DNA of 64,000 nt from Herbiconiux sp. GTDB lineage: Bacteria; Actinomycetota; Actinomycetes; Actinomycetales; Microbacteriaceae. Location of the stretch: positions 62,001 through 126,000 of the forward strand of contig NZ_JAHFUW010000002.1 of NCBI RefSeq assembly GCF_023264855.1. Direction: 5' to 3'. Shown here in pieces: positions 8,641 to 16,134 of this stretch (positions are counted from its first letter, which is position 1; the number at the start of each line of letters is the position of its first letter). Made by a program: the position numbers and the translations under genes. The notes under the pieces are model-generated. The model had not been told where the DNA came from, searched no databases, and saw only the letters and a program-made list of their open reading frames with translations.

Positions 8641-9066
8641 GTGAATTCGACTGCTCCGGCGACCACGCGGTTTGCTCGCGGCGCGCTTCTCGTCGTCACG
8701 ATCTTCAACGCACTCTCGGCCCTCACCGGCGGTGCTGCCATCCTCACTGGCTGGCTGCGGATGCCGCAATCCTTGCTCGAGAGCAGTCCCTTCGATTCCT
8801 TCTTCTGGCCCGGGATCATTCTGGTGATCATCGTCGGCGGCACTCAGACGGTCGCCGCAGTGCTGCTTCTCCGGCGCTCGGGATCGTCACTGGCCTGGGC
8901 TGCCGTCGCGGGTTTCGGCATGACTATCTGGATCTTCGTCGAGACAGGCATCATCGCCGGGCTCTCCTGGCTCCAGGTGCTTTACTTCGCGACCGGAACG
9001 ATCCAACTTGTTCTCGTCCTCGCACAGTTGGGCGTCGTGAAGCGGATCGTCACCGCGCGGGCGTAA
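8641..9066 (+). CDS. Small four-helix membrane protein, paralogue of the one at 20584
   Basis: This 141-residue protein has about four membrane helices and no known catalytic motif. It starts at GTG (8641), chosen because GAGGT lies 5 nt upstream and the residues before it look non-coding. It resembles the product of 20584-21045: LLESSPFDSFFWPG against YLEGSPFSSYLVPG, the VGGTQ/VGGAQ turn, and WIFVETGII against WIFVQMIII. Both belong to the stress island, so a shared role under DevR control is likely. It lies 55 nt after the bactofilin-like gene and may be co-transcribed with it. Its 3' end overlaps the flavodoxin remnant on the other strand by 17 nt. Confidence 0.75.
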   Translation: MNSTAPATTRFARGALLVVTIFNALSALTGGAAILTGWLRMPQSLLESSPFDSFFWPGIILVIIVGGTQTVAAVLLLRRSGSSLAWAAVAGFGMTIWIFVETGIIAGLSWLQVLYFATGTIQLVLVLAQLGVVKRIVTARA

Positions 9067-9487
9067 GAACTCCGCTAGCGAGCTGATTCCCCCATTGTCG
9101 GGCTCTGCTTCGCTGCCCGGGTTCGAGACGATGGTTCTCCATGACGTAGAAGCTCATCGGTTCGGCAACCAGGTCGAGATGGGCGCTGTGCAGGATCCGC
9201 GCGATGTTGTGACCGGCAGATCCGATGAGAAGCCGGGGTCCGCGGATGCGTGTGTCGAAGACCGCCAGGCAGGTTCCAGCGGGGATGGACACTGAGCTGA
9301 GCCACTCCCGCATCCCGATCGAGTCGCTCTCACCGCGGTCCAGTTGCACGCCAGCGAACGTATCGAGGGCAATGAGTGCCGCCTGCGTGCGGCTTTCGAT
9401 AGTGCTGAGCCGGTGGTTGTGAGTAGGAGCTCCAAGCACAAGGAGATCGACTTGCGGTAGTCCGCGCGCGTCGATGTCTTGATCAGG
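9050..9487 (-). pseudogene. Truncated flavodoxin gene (C-terminal two thirds only)
   Basis: The minus frame encodes DLLVLGAPTHNHRLS, then LLIGSAGHNIARIL and MSFYVMENHRLEPGQ, ending WGNQLA. This is the middle and end of a flavodoxin like the intact one at 17668-18249 (VIVAGGPTHAFGLS, LFTGSAARRID, DFLIDSTHRLIDGQ, WGAHLAGQ). The FMN phosphate-binding N-terminus (VLYESMFGATRH in the intact copy) is missing. The frame continues upstream into unrelated sequence that overlaps the small membrane-protein gene, and no suitable start or ribosome site is present. It looks like a decayed second flavodoxin gene. Expression of a fragment cannot be excluded. Confidence 0.65.
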
Positions 9488-9498
9488 TTTCGACCTGT

Positions 9499-9699
9499 CT
9501 ACACGCCGAGCAGAAACAGTACGTGGTAGACGACGTATGCCGGCCACACGACAGCTTGCAGCAGGCCGAGAATGACCGCCCAGAACGAGCCGTCCGAGGT
9601 GGAGATGAAGTATACCGCGGCTCCGATGTAGGCGAGAAGGAACACGAATCCCCAAGGCCCGTCCCGCACGACCACGCCCGCTCGTTCACGACTACCCAT
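9499..9699 (-). CDS. Small two-helix membrane protein
   Basis: This 66-residue protein has two hydrophobic stretches (FVFLLAYIGAAVYFIS and FWAVILGLLQAVVWPAYVVY). The ATG at 9699 has AAGGAG nine nt upstream. Similar short membrane proteins often accompany universal stress genes in actinobacteria; no function is assigned. It is divergent from the universal stress gene at 9849, and the shared 150-nt promoter region contains a perfect inverted pair of DosR-like boxes. The flavodoxin remnant follows directly downstream. Confidence 0.7.
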   Translation of the reverse strand: MGSRERAGVVVRDGPWGFVFLLAYIGAAVYFISTSDGSFWAVILGLLQAVVWPAYVVYHVLFLLGV

Positions 9700-9763
9700 G
9701 ATGCTCGCTCCTTCTGCCAGTGGTTCCCGGAGTGTCATTCGACCGCAGCGTTGTCGCCTGGCA

Positions 9764-9799
9764 AGGGTCCAAGGTCCATCGGAATGGACCTTGGACCCT
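9764..9799. promoter_or_regulatory. Inverted pair of DosR-like boxes in a divergent promoter
   Basis: AGGGTCCAAGGTCCAT (9764-9779) and ATGGACCTTGGACCCT (9784-9799) are perfect 16-bp inverted arms around a 4-nt centre, CGGA. Each arm is one box (centres 9771.5 and 9791.5, two helical turns apart). They face the small membrane gene (minus, start 9699) and the stress-protein gene (plus, start 9849). Confidence 0.65.
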
Positions 9800-9848
9800 A
9801 ACGTGGCCAGTGCGGCGAGGGATGCTGATGCCAACCTTGGAGGAACAC

Positions 9849-10760
9849 ATGACAACGAGAACAGTGGTCGCCTGGGACGACTCAGTGGAGAGTCGCACCG
9901 CGCTGGTGTGGGCAACCGAACGCGCACGCCTTGCGGCGGCAGGGCAGGAACTCGTGCTGGTACGGGTGATCGACGAGATCAGCCTCATCCCCGGCACGAC
10001 CATTGCTGCGGAAGAGTTCGATGCTGCGTCGACCGCTGTGGCCGAGGAAGCGGCCCGGATCGCCCGCGAGCTGCCGGCCGCCCGAGTGTCCAGCCAGGTG
10101 GTGATCGGTGATACGCTCGACACGTTGCGGCGGTACACCGATCCGACGACCCTGCTCGTGGTCGGCACCGAGGCGCGCACCCACCCGCACTTCCGGTTCA
10201 CCTGGTCGATCGGCGCCCGACTCGCGGCCACCGCTCTGGGCCCGGTCGCGATCATCCCCCGTCACGTCACCGGTACCCGCTCGGGCATCGTCGTCGGCGT
10301 CGACGGATCAGAGACCTCAACCCGCGCCGCACTGTTCGCCGCGGAAGAGGCGTCACTGCAGTCGGTGCCGCTGCATATCATCCATGTCTGGCTGGTGCCA
10401 CCGGTCTGGCAGGCGGACTACGTCTACGACGACTTCACCCTGGACATGCTGGGTGAAGAACACGAGGCGATCGTGCACGATGCGGCGGCAGCGGTGAGGC
10501 GCGCCCGCCCGGGTCTGGTGGTGAAGGCCGAAGCAGTGCGCGGCTCGACCGTACGCGCCCTGCTCGACGCGTCACCCCTACCGCAGCTGGTGGTCGTGGG
10601 CTGCCGCAGCCGAAGCGCGGTGAACCGGTTCGTGCTCGGCTCTGCAAGTCACGAACTGATCCTGAACCTCGACGTGCCGGTCGTGATCGTCAGCGACCGG
10701 GTACGCGAATCGGCCGACGCCGTCGCGTCGGATCGCACCCAGGAACTGATCGGCGGATGA
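9849..10760 (+). CDS. Universal stress protein, two Usp domains
   Basis: This 303-residue cytoplasmic protein has two Usp folds, about residues 1-150 and 155-295. The second begins SGIVVGVDGSETSTRAALFAA, the standard Usp first strand and helix. The nucleotide-binding loop of domain 2 reads GCRSRSAVNRFVLGSAS, where family members that bind ATP have GxxG before the Gx9GS part, so ATP binding is doubtful. Double-domain Usp proteins are hallmark members of the mycobacterial DosR regulon. The ATG at 9849 follows TTGGAGGAAC, a strong ribosome site; in-frame codons upstream run through the box pair and are not coding. Confidence 0.88.
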   Translation: MTTRTVVAWDDSVESRTALVWATERARLAAAGQELVLVRVIDEISLIPGTTIAAEEFDAASTAVAEEAARIARELPAARVSSQVVIGDTLDTLRRYTDPTTLLVVGTEARTHPHFRFTWSIGARLAATALGPVAIIPRHVTGTRSGIVVGVDGSETSTRAALFAAEEASLQSVPLHIIHVWLVPPVWQADYVYDDFTLDMLGEEHEAIVHDAAAAVRRARPGLVVKAEAVRGSTVRALLDASPLPQLVVVGCRSRSAVNRFVLGSASHELILNLDVPVVIVSDRVRESADAVASDRTQELIGG

Positions 10761-10763
10761 TCG

Positions 10764-10886
10764 ATCGCCGTCCTCATCCCGACTCTCGCCGTCACCGTGA
10801 GACGGCTGCGAGACGCCAACCGGTCGTGGGCCGAGTTGTTCTGGTTGTTGCTGCCGATCGTAGGGCTGATCGTGCTGATCATCTGA
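10764..10886 (+). pseudogene. DUF805 C-terminal remnant
   Basis: Too short to be called as a gene. The frame reads IAVLIPTLAVTVRRLRDANRS, then WAELFWLLLPIVGLIVLII and a TGA stop. This is the end of a DUF805 membrane protein (the conserved A-x-x-x-RRLHD motif, then a final helix). It is preceded by the stress-protein stop codon with no start or ribosome site, and the N-terminal helices are absent. The remaining 60 nt before the next gene hold nothing recognisable. Confidence 0.55.
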
Positions 10887-10946
10887 CCCCACACGCCCAC
10901 GACGAAGCAGCCTTCGAGATCGCACCGAGCAGGGGTCTGAACCACC

Positions 10947-11342
10947 ATGATCTCCCCGAACCACCTCACCACGAGACGCGGCACGTGGTCGTGGTTGCTC
11001 GCGCCCGCGCTGGGCTGGATCGGCGCCGCAGGAACCTTCGTCATCTGGGTATGGATATCCGTTCTGCGTCTTGGTCCCGCCGACACGGCCACCCACGCCA
11101 CTCGCGAGGACCCGACCCAGCCCGTCGCACAGGTACTGGTCACCCTGGCCAGCGTCGCCAGCATCGGTTCGATTGTGCTCCTGCTCGCCGAATCGCGATC
11201 AGCGACTGGTGCCCGCAGTTTCACCACGCTGACGAGCATGGCGCTGCGACGTGAGGCGCTCCGGCACGCCCTGCTGTCATTCCTGTTCGGTGTCGTCGTG
11301 CTGGCATCCGCCGTGAATTTGGTCTCGAGCCTCGCCCGCTGA
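10947..11342 (+). CDS. DUF1345-like membrane protein with internal deletion
   Basis: The 131-residue product joins the first part of a DUF1345 protein (VWISVLRLGPADTATHATREDP, then LASVASIGSIVLLL) to its extreme C-terminus (RREALRHALLSFLFGVVVLASAVNLV). DUF1345 proteins are usually ~200-220 residues, so ~80 residues, including the central helices and the conserved Y/F-rich stretch, are missing without loss of frame. The joint lies near ATGARSFTTLTSMALRRE. Only a weak AGGGG precedes the ATG. It may be a non-functional relic like its neighbours, or a shortened protein. Confidence 0.5.
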   Translation: MISPNHLTTRRGTWSWLLAPALGWIGAAGTFVIWVWISVLRLGPADTATHATREDPTQPVAQVLVTLASVASIGSIVLLLAESRSATGARSFTTLTSMALRREALRHALLSFLFGVVVLASAVNLVSSLAR

Positions 11343-11356
11343 CTGTCATCCTCAAT

Positions 11357-11393
11357 TTCTTCGTCAGGTGCGGGAGCTTCTTCGTCAGGTGCG
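11357..11393. repeat. 16-bp direct repeat in the intergenic gap
   Basis: TTCTTCGTCAGGTGCG occurs at 11357-11372 and again at 11378-11393. It lies in the 131-nt gap between the DUF1345-like gene and the convergent DUF2269-like gene. No other structure was seen in the gap. Confidence 0.5.
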
Positions 11394-11473
11394 CGAGTGT
11401 ACTGCGTCGAGGATCGGCAGTCGACCGCGCACCAGCATCGCCGCTGCCGCCTCGAGGGTGAACCAGCGCGGAA

Positions 11474-11941
11474 TCAGGGCTTCCACACCATCAGGATCAC
11501 AACCACGACGAGCAGCACGGCGACCGCGCCCGAGCCGGCAGTGATCGCCGAACGGCCGGCAACGGCGACCGTACCAGCCGATCCACCGTCACTGGTGGCA
11601 GCGGTACTGGCGTCGCCGTCCTTCGCCGCTCGTCTCAACGCGGGCACCACCACGAGGAGACTGACCGCGACCGCGATCAGGTAGAGCACGATGGAGGCCA
11701 GCACCCATGGCGTCGTGATCGACAGGTCGTACTTCGGGTCGGCCAGGCCGACGAGAGCGAAGCCGAGCAGGAAGACGATCAGCGACAGATAGCTGAAGAC
11801 GGCCGTCGACCGGGCGAGGGTCGCGACCTGGTGGCCGTTGCCCGACCGTGCCGCTCTCAGGGCCGACATGGGGAGGATGGCCATGGGGCCGACGATGAAG
11901 ACGGCGCCGACCACGTGCAGAATCGAGATGAGTGTTTCCAT
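11474..11941 (-). CDS. DUF2269-like integral membrane protein
   Basis: The protein has 155 residues and four membrane helices. The first, LISILHVVGAVFIVGPMAILP, has the helical His and Gly pattern of DUF2269 proteins; the last, VAVLLVVVVILMVWK, ends the protein. No enzymatic motif. The linker at residues 120-135 is Ser/Ala/Gly-rich. The start at 11941 gives the first conserved helix immediately. There is no proper ribosome site (GAGGC abuts the ATG), but TACGTT ends 6 nt before it and a DosR-like box is centred 41.5 nt upstream. The mRNA is therefore probably leaderless and DevR-activated. Confidence 0.75.
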   Translation of the reverse strand: METLISILHVVGAVFIVGPMAILPMSALRAARSGNGHQVATLARSTAVFSYLSLIVFLLGFALVGLADPKYDLSITTPWVLASIVLYLIAVAVSLLVVVPALRRAAKDGDASTAATSDGGSAGTVAVAGRSAITAGSGAVAVLLVVVVILMVWKP

Positions 11942-11976
11942 GCCTCGAACGTACTGAGCCCGATACGCCGTCGATG

Positions 11977-11988
11977 GGACCAAGGACC
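11977..11988 (-). promoter_or_regulatory. DosR-like box, 41.5 nt before the DUF2269-like start
   Basis: Plus strand GGACCAAGGACC followed by ATCG. Its centre (11982.5) lies exactly 41.5 nt upstream of the A of the ATG at 11941, with TACGTT (11953-11948, minus strand) as -10. Confidence 0.65.
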
Positions 11989-12098
11989 ATCGCCCGCTCC
12001 TCTGCTGCCGCCAGAGTCGGGGCATGGTACCGGTTCCCCGGTCACATCTACTGGTCGAGTCTGCCTGTCCGATTAGGCAGTCGCACCTCAGCCGGCGG

Positions 12099-12782
12099 TC
12101 ACTGCAGGTCTGGGATGACGCGGATGTCGTTGTGGACGTCCCTGACCGCGGGATGCTTCCACACGGCCTGTTCGGCGTCATGCTTCTGCTGAGCAGTGGA
12201 GACGATCCCGCCGAGGCGCACCACTCCCCCCTCGACGTGCACGCTGAGCTGGGAGACATCGAGAGAGCCCTGTCGGCGGAGCGCTTCGAGCAGCTGCTCC
12301 TGAAAGTCGGCCGGGTAGGGGCGAGCCTGCAGCGTGATCCGGTTCTCGACCGCGTGGACGTGTGCGAGGGTGCTGACGAGCTTCTCGGCGGCCCGGCGCT
12401 GGTAGTTGTACTCGACGTTGCCGGTCAGGATGACGCGGCCGTCGGTGACCTCGGCCCTGACGGTCTCGTAGGGCTGCTCGTTGAGCCAGGTCAGCAGCGA
12501 GGTGATGCGTTTGGCGACCTCGACGTCGCTGAACCGAACCCCGGGCTCCCCGGCGACGAGGATCTCGTCGACGACGCTGACGACCCCCGCGACCTTCTGC
12601 GCCGCCTTCACCGCGATGTACCGCTCGGAGAGCGTGTCGACCTCTCCCCCGAGGACGACAACTCCATCTGAGACGGCGACGCCGGCCCGCGCCTCCTCGA
12701 GGTTCGGGGTGTACTCGAGTTCGGCCATCACCGCCTGCTGGACGGTGCGGTCGGTGTCATGGGCGGGAGTCGTGACTGTCAT
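12099..12782 (-). CDS. Triple BON-domain protein
   Basis: This 227-residue protein consists of three BON domains (about residues 10-75, 80-150 and 155-225), each with the pattern VxVxDGxVxLxGxV then a Glu/Arg-rich helix and VxNxI: AVSDGVVVLGGEV, EVTDGRVILTGNV and HVEGGVVRLGGIV. BON domains are known to bind membranes or assist envelope integrity. Here there is no signal peptide, so the protein should be cytoplasmic. The ATG follows GGAGG at 6 nt. It is one of five BON proteins in the island and is divergent from the P-type ATPase gene. A DosR-like box lies about 43 nt before the predicted start site (-10 TAGCGT, 12823-12818). Confidence 0.85.
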   Translation of the reverse strand: MTVTTPAHDTDRTVQQAVMAELEYTPNLEEARAGVAVSDGVVVLGGEVDTLSERYIAVKAAQKVAGVVSVVDEILVAGEPGVRFSDVEVAKRITSLLTWLNEQPYETVRAEVTDGRVILTGNVEYNYQRRAAEKLVSTLAHVHAVENRITLQARPYPADFQEQLLEALRRQGSLDVSQLSVHVEGGVVRLGGIVSTAQQKHDAEQAVWKHPAVRDVHNDIRVIPDLQ

Positions 12783-12846
12783 GGTGTCCTCCGGATCGTG
12801 ACTGCGGCTTCTTGTGCACGCTACGGACCTGCAGCGCCGCGGGAAG

Positions 12847-12858
12847 GGACTAAAGACA
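12847..12858 (-). promoter_or_regulatory. DosR-like box between the BON gene and the P-type ATPase
   Basis: Plus strand GGACTAAAGACA. Its centre (12852.5) is about 42 nt upstream of the minus-strand start predicted from TAGCGT (12823-12818). It may also serve the ATPase promoter. Confidence 0.55.
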
Positions 12859-12882
12859 TCTGCTCCACCGGCAGGCGGCGCG

Positions 12883-14799
12883 ATGGTGGTTCAGGGAATG
12901 GTTCATCAGACGGAGGCACGCGATGACGACACGGATGAATGGCGCCGCACCGTGAGGCGACTGCGGTATCCGCTCGTCGCCGCGACCGTCGCAATCGGAG
13001 CAGCGGCGGGCATCCTGGTTCTCACCGGACTTCCCATCGTCGGTCAGGGCCTGGTCGCGGTGTACGCGTTGGGTATCGCCGGCCTCGAGCTGGTGCGGAT
13101 GATCCGCCGGCTCCGGCAGGGAGTGATCGGTGTGGATGTGCTCGCGGTGATCGCGATCGTGTCGACCGTGCTCGTGGGTGAGTTCGTGGCGGCGCTGATC
13201 ATCGTGCTGATGCTCACCGGAGGCGAGGCGCTGGAGGATTTCGCGCAATCACGTGCCGAGCGCGAGCTGAAGGCGCTGCTGGATCGGGCGCCCCGGATCG
13301 CGCATCGTGTCACCTCCATGGGCGCGGCCCAGACCATCGTCGACGTCTCGATCGACGATGTCGGCGCGGGTGACCTGCTGCTGCTGCGCCCCTCGGAGAT
13401 CGTCCCGGTCGATGGGGTGCTGGCCGACGGGACGGTGCCGAGTGACTTCGATGAGTCGTCGCTGACGGGCGAGAGTCTCCCGGTGGAACACCGCGGTGGT
13501 GACCTGGTGCTGAGTGGGGCCGTCAACGGGTCGAGTGCGGTTCAGATGGTCGCAACGCAGGATGCCGCGCACAGCCAGTATCAGAGCATCGTGATGCTCG
13601 TGACCGAGGCCGCTGCGCATCCGGCCCCGGTGGTGCGGCTGGCAGATCGATTCGCGCTGCCTTTCACGGGCATTGCGCTGCTGATCGGCGTCATCGCCTG
13701 GGTGCTGTCGGGAGACCCGGTGCGTTTCGCCGAGGTGCTGGTACTGGCGACCCCGTGTCCGCTCATCATCGCGGCACCGATCGCGTTCATGGCGGGGATG
13801 AGCCGTAGCGCGAAAGCCGGGGTGATCGTGAAGGGCGGCGCCGTGCTCGAACGGCTCGCGCGTATCCGCACTGTCGTGTTCGACAAGACCGGAACCCTCA
13901 CCGAGGGGCGGCCGACCGTCACCAGGGTTCGACGAGAACGGGGCTTCGGCGAGGATCGCATCCTCCAGCTGGCCGCGTCGGCGGAGGAATACTCGAGCCA
14001 CGTGCTCGCCGGTTCGATCATCGCTCTCGCCCGCGAGAGAGGGTTGGACCTGCTGCCGGCCGACCGCGCGCAAGAGGTCGCCACCGCGGGGGTGATGGCC
14101 GTGATCGGTGGCGATGCCGTGCGGGTCGGAAAGCTGGCTTTCATCCAAGAGCGGGCGCCGACGGCTCTCGCTCCCACCCTGGAAGCCGGCGAGCTGGCGA
14201 TCTACGTGTCGGTGGACGACCGTTTCGCCGGGGTGATCATCGCACGCGACCGGTTGCGGCCGAACGCGCGGGAGGCGATCATCGAGCTCCAACGCCATGG
14301 CGCCCGCAGGATCGTCATGCTCACCGGCGACGCCCACGCGACGGCATCGTCGATCGCCGAACTGGCCGGCATCACGGACGTGCGGGCGGGCTGCCTGCCC
14401 GCCGACAAGGTCACGGCCGTGGCCGGCATGACCGATCGGCCCGTCTTGATGGTGGGCGACGGCGTCAACGATGCCCCGGTGCTCGCCGCCGCCGACGTCG
14501 GCATCGCCATGGGTGCGCGCGGTGCGACCGCGGCGAGCGACTCCGCCGATGTCGTGATCCTCGTCGATGACCTGTCGAAGACCGTGGACGCGGTCGCGAT
14601 CGGTCAGGACAGTGTGCGGATCGCGCTGCAGAGCATCTGGATCGGGGTCGTGCTCAGTGTGCTGCTGATGATCGTCGCTTCGTTCGGTCTGATCCCGGCC
14701 GCGGTCGGCGCCGGTATCCAGGAGGCGGTGGACCTCGTCTGCATCCTGAACGCGCTCAGGGCGCTTCGTGGGCGCGGTGGCCGATCTCGAGCTCGTTGA
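12883..14799 (+). CDS. Metal-transporting P-type ATPase (P1B-like)
   Basis: The protein has about 638 residues from the ATG at 12883. Landmarks are the actuator motif ESSLTGESLPVE, the phosphorylated Asp334 in VVFDKTGTLTEG and MVGDGVNDAPVLAAADVGIAMG near the C-terminus. The membrane motif is ATPCPLII (Cys292), so the usual CPC/SPC is TPC. No N-terminal metal-binding domain is present. The ion cannot be assigned; mycobacterial DosR regulons also contain a P-type ATPase. The start is uncertain. An ATG at 12898 is also in frame. A further ATG at 12923 with an excellent GGAGG is out of frame and soon hits a stop, which hints at an old indel. The 3' end overlaps the convergent BON gene by 44 nt. 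Confidence 0.82.
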   Translation: MVVQGMVHQTEARDDDTDEWRRTVRRLRYPLVAATVAIGAAAGILVLTGLPIVGQGLVAVYALGIAGLELVRMIRRLRQGVIGVDVLAVIAIVSTVLVGEFVAALIIVLMLTGGEALEDFAQSRAERELKALLDRAPRIAHRVTSMGAAQTIVDVSIDDVGAGDLLLLRPSEIVPVDGVLADGTVPSDFDESSLTGESLPVEHRGGDLVLSGAVNGSSAVQMVATQDAAHSQYQSIVMLVTEAAAHPAPVVRLADRFALPFTGIALLIGVIAWVLSGDPVRFAEVLVLATPCPLIIAAPIAFMAGMSRSAKAGVIVKGGAVLERLARIRTVVFDKTGTLTEGRPTVTRVRRERGFGEDRILQLAASAEEYSSHVLAGSIIALARERGLDLLPADRAQEVATAGVMAVIGGDAVRVGKLAFIQERAPTALAPTLEAGELAIYVSVDDRFAGVIIARDRLRPNAREAIIELQRHGARRIVMLTGDAHATASSIAELAGITDVRAGCLPADKVTAVAGMTDRPVLMVGDGVNDAPVLAAADVGIAMGARGATAASDSADVVILVDDLSKTVDAVAIGQDSVRIALQSIWIGVVLSVLLMIVASFGLIPAAVGAGIQEAVDLVCILNALRALRGRGGRSRAR

Positions 14800-15445
14800 C
14801 GACCGCGACGACATGGGGTTCGTTCCAGGCGATGTGCTCCGCGTGACGCTTGGCCTGGTTCGACGGCACGAAGCCGGCGAGGGTGACGGCCCCGTCTGCG
14901 ACGGCGACGTCGATCGGGCAACCATGAGTGAGCGCGCTGCGGCTCAGGGCCGTGCGGATGTGCTCGCGGATGCGCCGGGACGGCTCGCGCGGAGTGAGCG
15001 TGATGCGGTTGTCGATCCAGCGCACCCCGCGCATGCGCCGGATGCTGCTCTCGGCGACCCGGCGCTGGAAGTCCCAGTGCACCTCCCCGGTGAGGATCAC
15101 GTTGCCCTCATGCACCACCACGCTGATGGCACCATCAGGCACGGACGCGTTCCAGGCCAGACGCTGCACGATCGCTTCGGCCAGCACGGTGTCGGTCGGC
15201 GTGTGGTGCAGCGCCCGGATCTGGAGATCGCTGGCGACAGCTTGCACACCGGTCACCCCGAGGGCGGCGGCGGTGGCGGCGCTGAGCTGCTCGAGGGTGG
15301 AGACGTCGCCGCTGAGGGTGACGACCCGGCCGCCGACGCTCACGCCGATCTGGGTCGACCACAGACCCGGTATCGAAGCGAGCTCGTCCTCGACCATCTG
15401 CTGGATCGCGGTATCGGTGGGCACCTTCCCCTGTACGTAGGTCAT
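14756..15445 (-). CDS. Triple BON-domain protein
   Basis: A 229-residue cytoplasmic protein made of three BON domains: SVGGRVVTLSGDV (near 40), VVHEGNVILTGEV (near 115) and AVADGAVTLAGFV (near 190). WIDNRITLTPRE closes the second repeat. The ATG overlaps the stop of the upstream BON gene by 4 nt. It is the last gene of a five-gene minus-strand run (14756-17511) of alternating BON and FMN split-barrel proteins. Its 3' end overlaps the convergent P-type ATPase gene by 44 nt. The function is unknown. The close likeness of the BON proteins suggests local duplication. Confidence 0.85.
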   Translation of the reverse strand: MTYVQGKVPTDTAIQQMVEDELASIPGLWSTQIGVSVGGRVVTLSGDVSTLEQLSAATAAALGVTGVQAVASDLQIRALHHTPTDTVLAEAIVQRLAWNASVPDGAISVVVHEGNVILTGEVHWDFQRRVAESSIRRMRGVRWIDNRITLTPREPSRRIREHIRTALSRSALTHGCPIDVAVADGAVTLAGFVPSNQAKRHAEHIAWNEPHVVAVVNELEIGHRAHEAP

Positions 15446-16134
15446 GGTTTCACCTCCGTGGCGTGAGTGTGGATGAGGAGGTCGTCATGCACCTGCGTGA
15501 TGTGGGGTGAGCGCCAGGCGGCGAGCTCGGCCTGATGCTTGGCGTCGTAGCTGCGCACCTCCCCGGTGAGGGTGACGGTGGTGCCGTCGACGTCGATGTG
15601 GATGGCCTCGGCGTCGGTCAGCGCATTGCGTTCGAGAGCGTCGGTGATGCGCTTTCGGGTGTCGGCGGCTGAGGCGCGCGGGGCGAGGGTGATGCGGTTG
15701 TCCACCCAGCGCACGCCCTTGAGGGCGGCGACCTCGCGCTCGGCGCCCTGCCGGGTGATGTCCCAGCTGACCTGGCCGGTGAGGGTGACGCCGCCGTCAT
15801 GTACCTCGGCGTCGATCTCGCCGGTGGGGATGCGCGAGGACCAGCTGAGGGCCCGGGCGACCGCGGCGGCGATCTCGGTGTCGGTGGGGGTGTCGTGGGA
15901 GCCGCGCACGGTGATCTCGTTGGCGACGGCCTGCACGCCACGCATCCGCAGCACCGTCTTGGCGGCGGTGTGCCGGTGCCAGTAGTACGGCACCTCACCG
16001 GTGAGCGTGACGGCGCCGTTCGTGACGGCCACACCGATGGCCGGCGCATCCACACCGGGTGTCCAGCGAAGCTCGTCCTCGACGAGCTGCTTGAGCTGCG
16101 CGTCGGTGAGCCCGACCGCCTCGGTGATGGTCAT
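15442..16134 (-). CDS. Triple BON-domain protein
   Basis: This 230-residue protein has three BON domains: AVTNGAVTLTGEV (near 36), EVHDGGVTLTGQV (near 110) and DVDGTTVTLTGEV (near 181). The separating phrases ELRWTPGVDAPAIG and WVDNRITLAPRAS are almost the same as in the protein at 18833-19519. The start was chosen at ATG 16134, which overlaps the stop of the FMN-barrel gene by one nt (TGATG). In-frame codons further upstream are a shadow of that gene. No signal peptide is seen. Confidence 0.85.
   Translation of the reverse strand: MTITEAVGLTDAQLKQLVEDELRWTPGVDAPAIGVAVTNGAVTLTGEVPYYWHRHTAAKTVLRMRGVQAVANEITVRGSHDTPTDTEIAAAVARALSWSSRIPTGEIDAEVHDGGVTLTGQVSWDITRQGAEREVAALKGVRWVDNRITLAPRASAADTRKRITDALERNALTDAEAIHIDVDGTTVTLTGEVRSYDAKHQAELAAWRSPHITQVHDDLLIHTHATEVKP

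Noticed and set aside
11397-11473. Minus-strand fragment reading PRWFTLEAAAAMLVRGRLPIL
   Set aside because: Too short and without a start; it faintly recalls the end of a Nudix enzyme, but I cannot support a gene or remnant.
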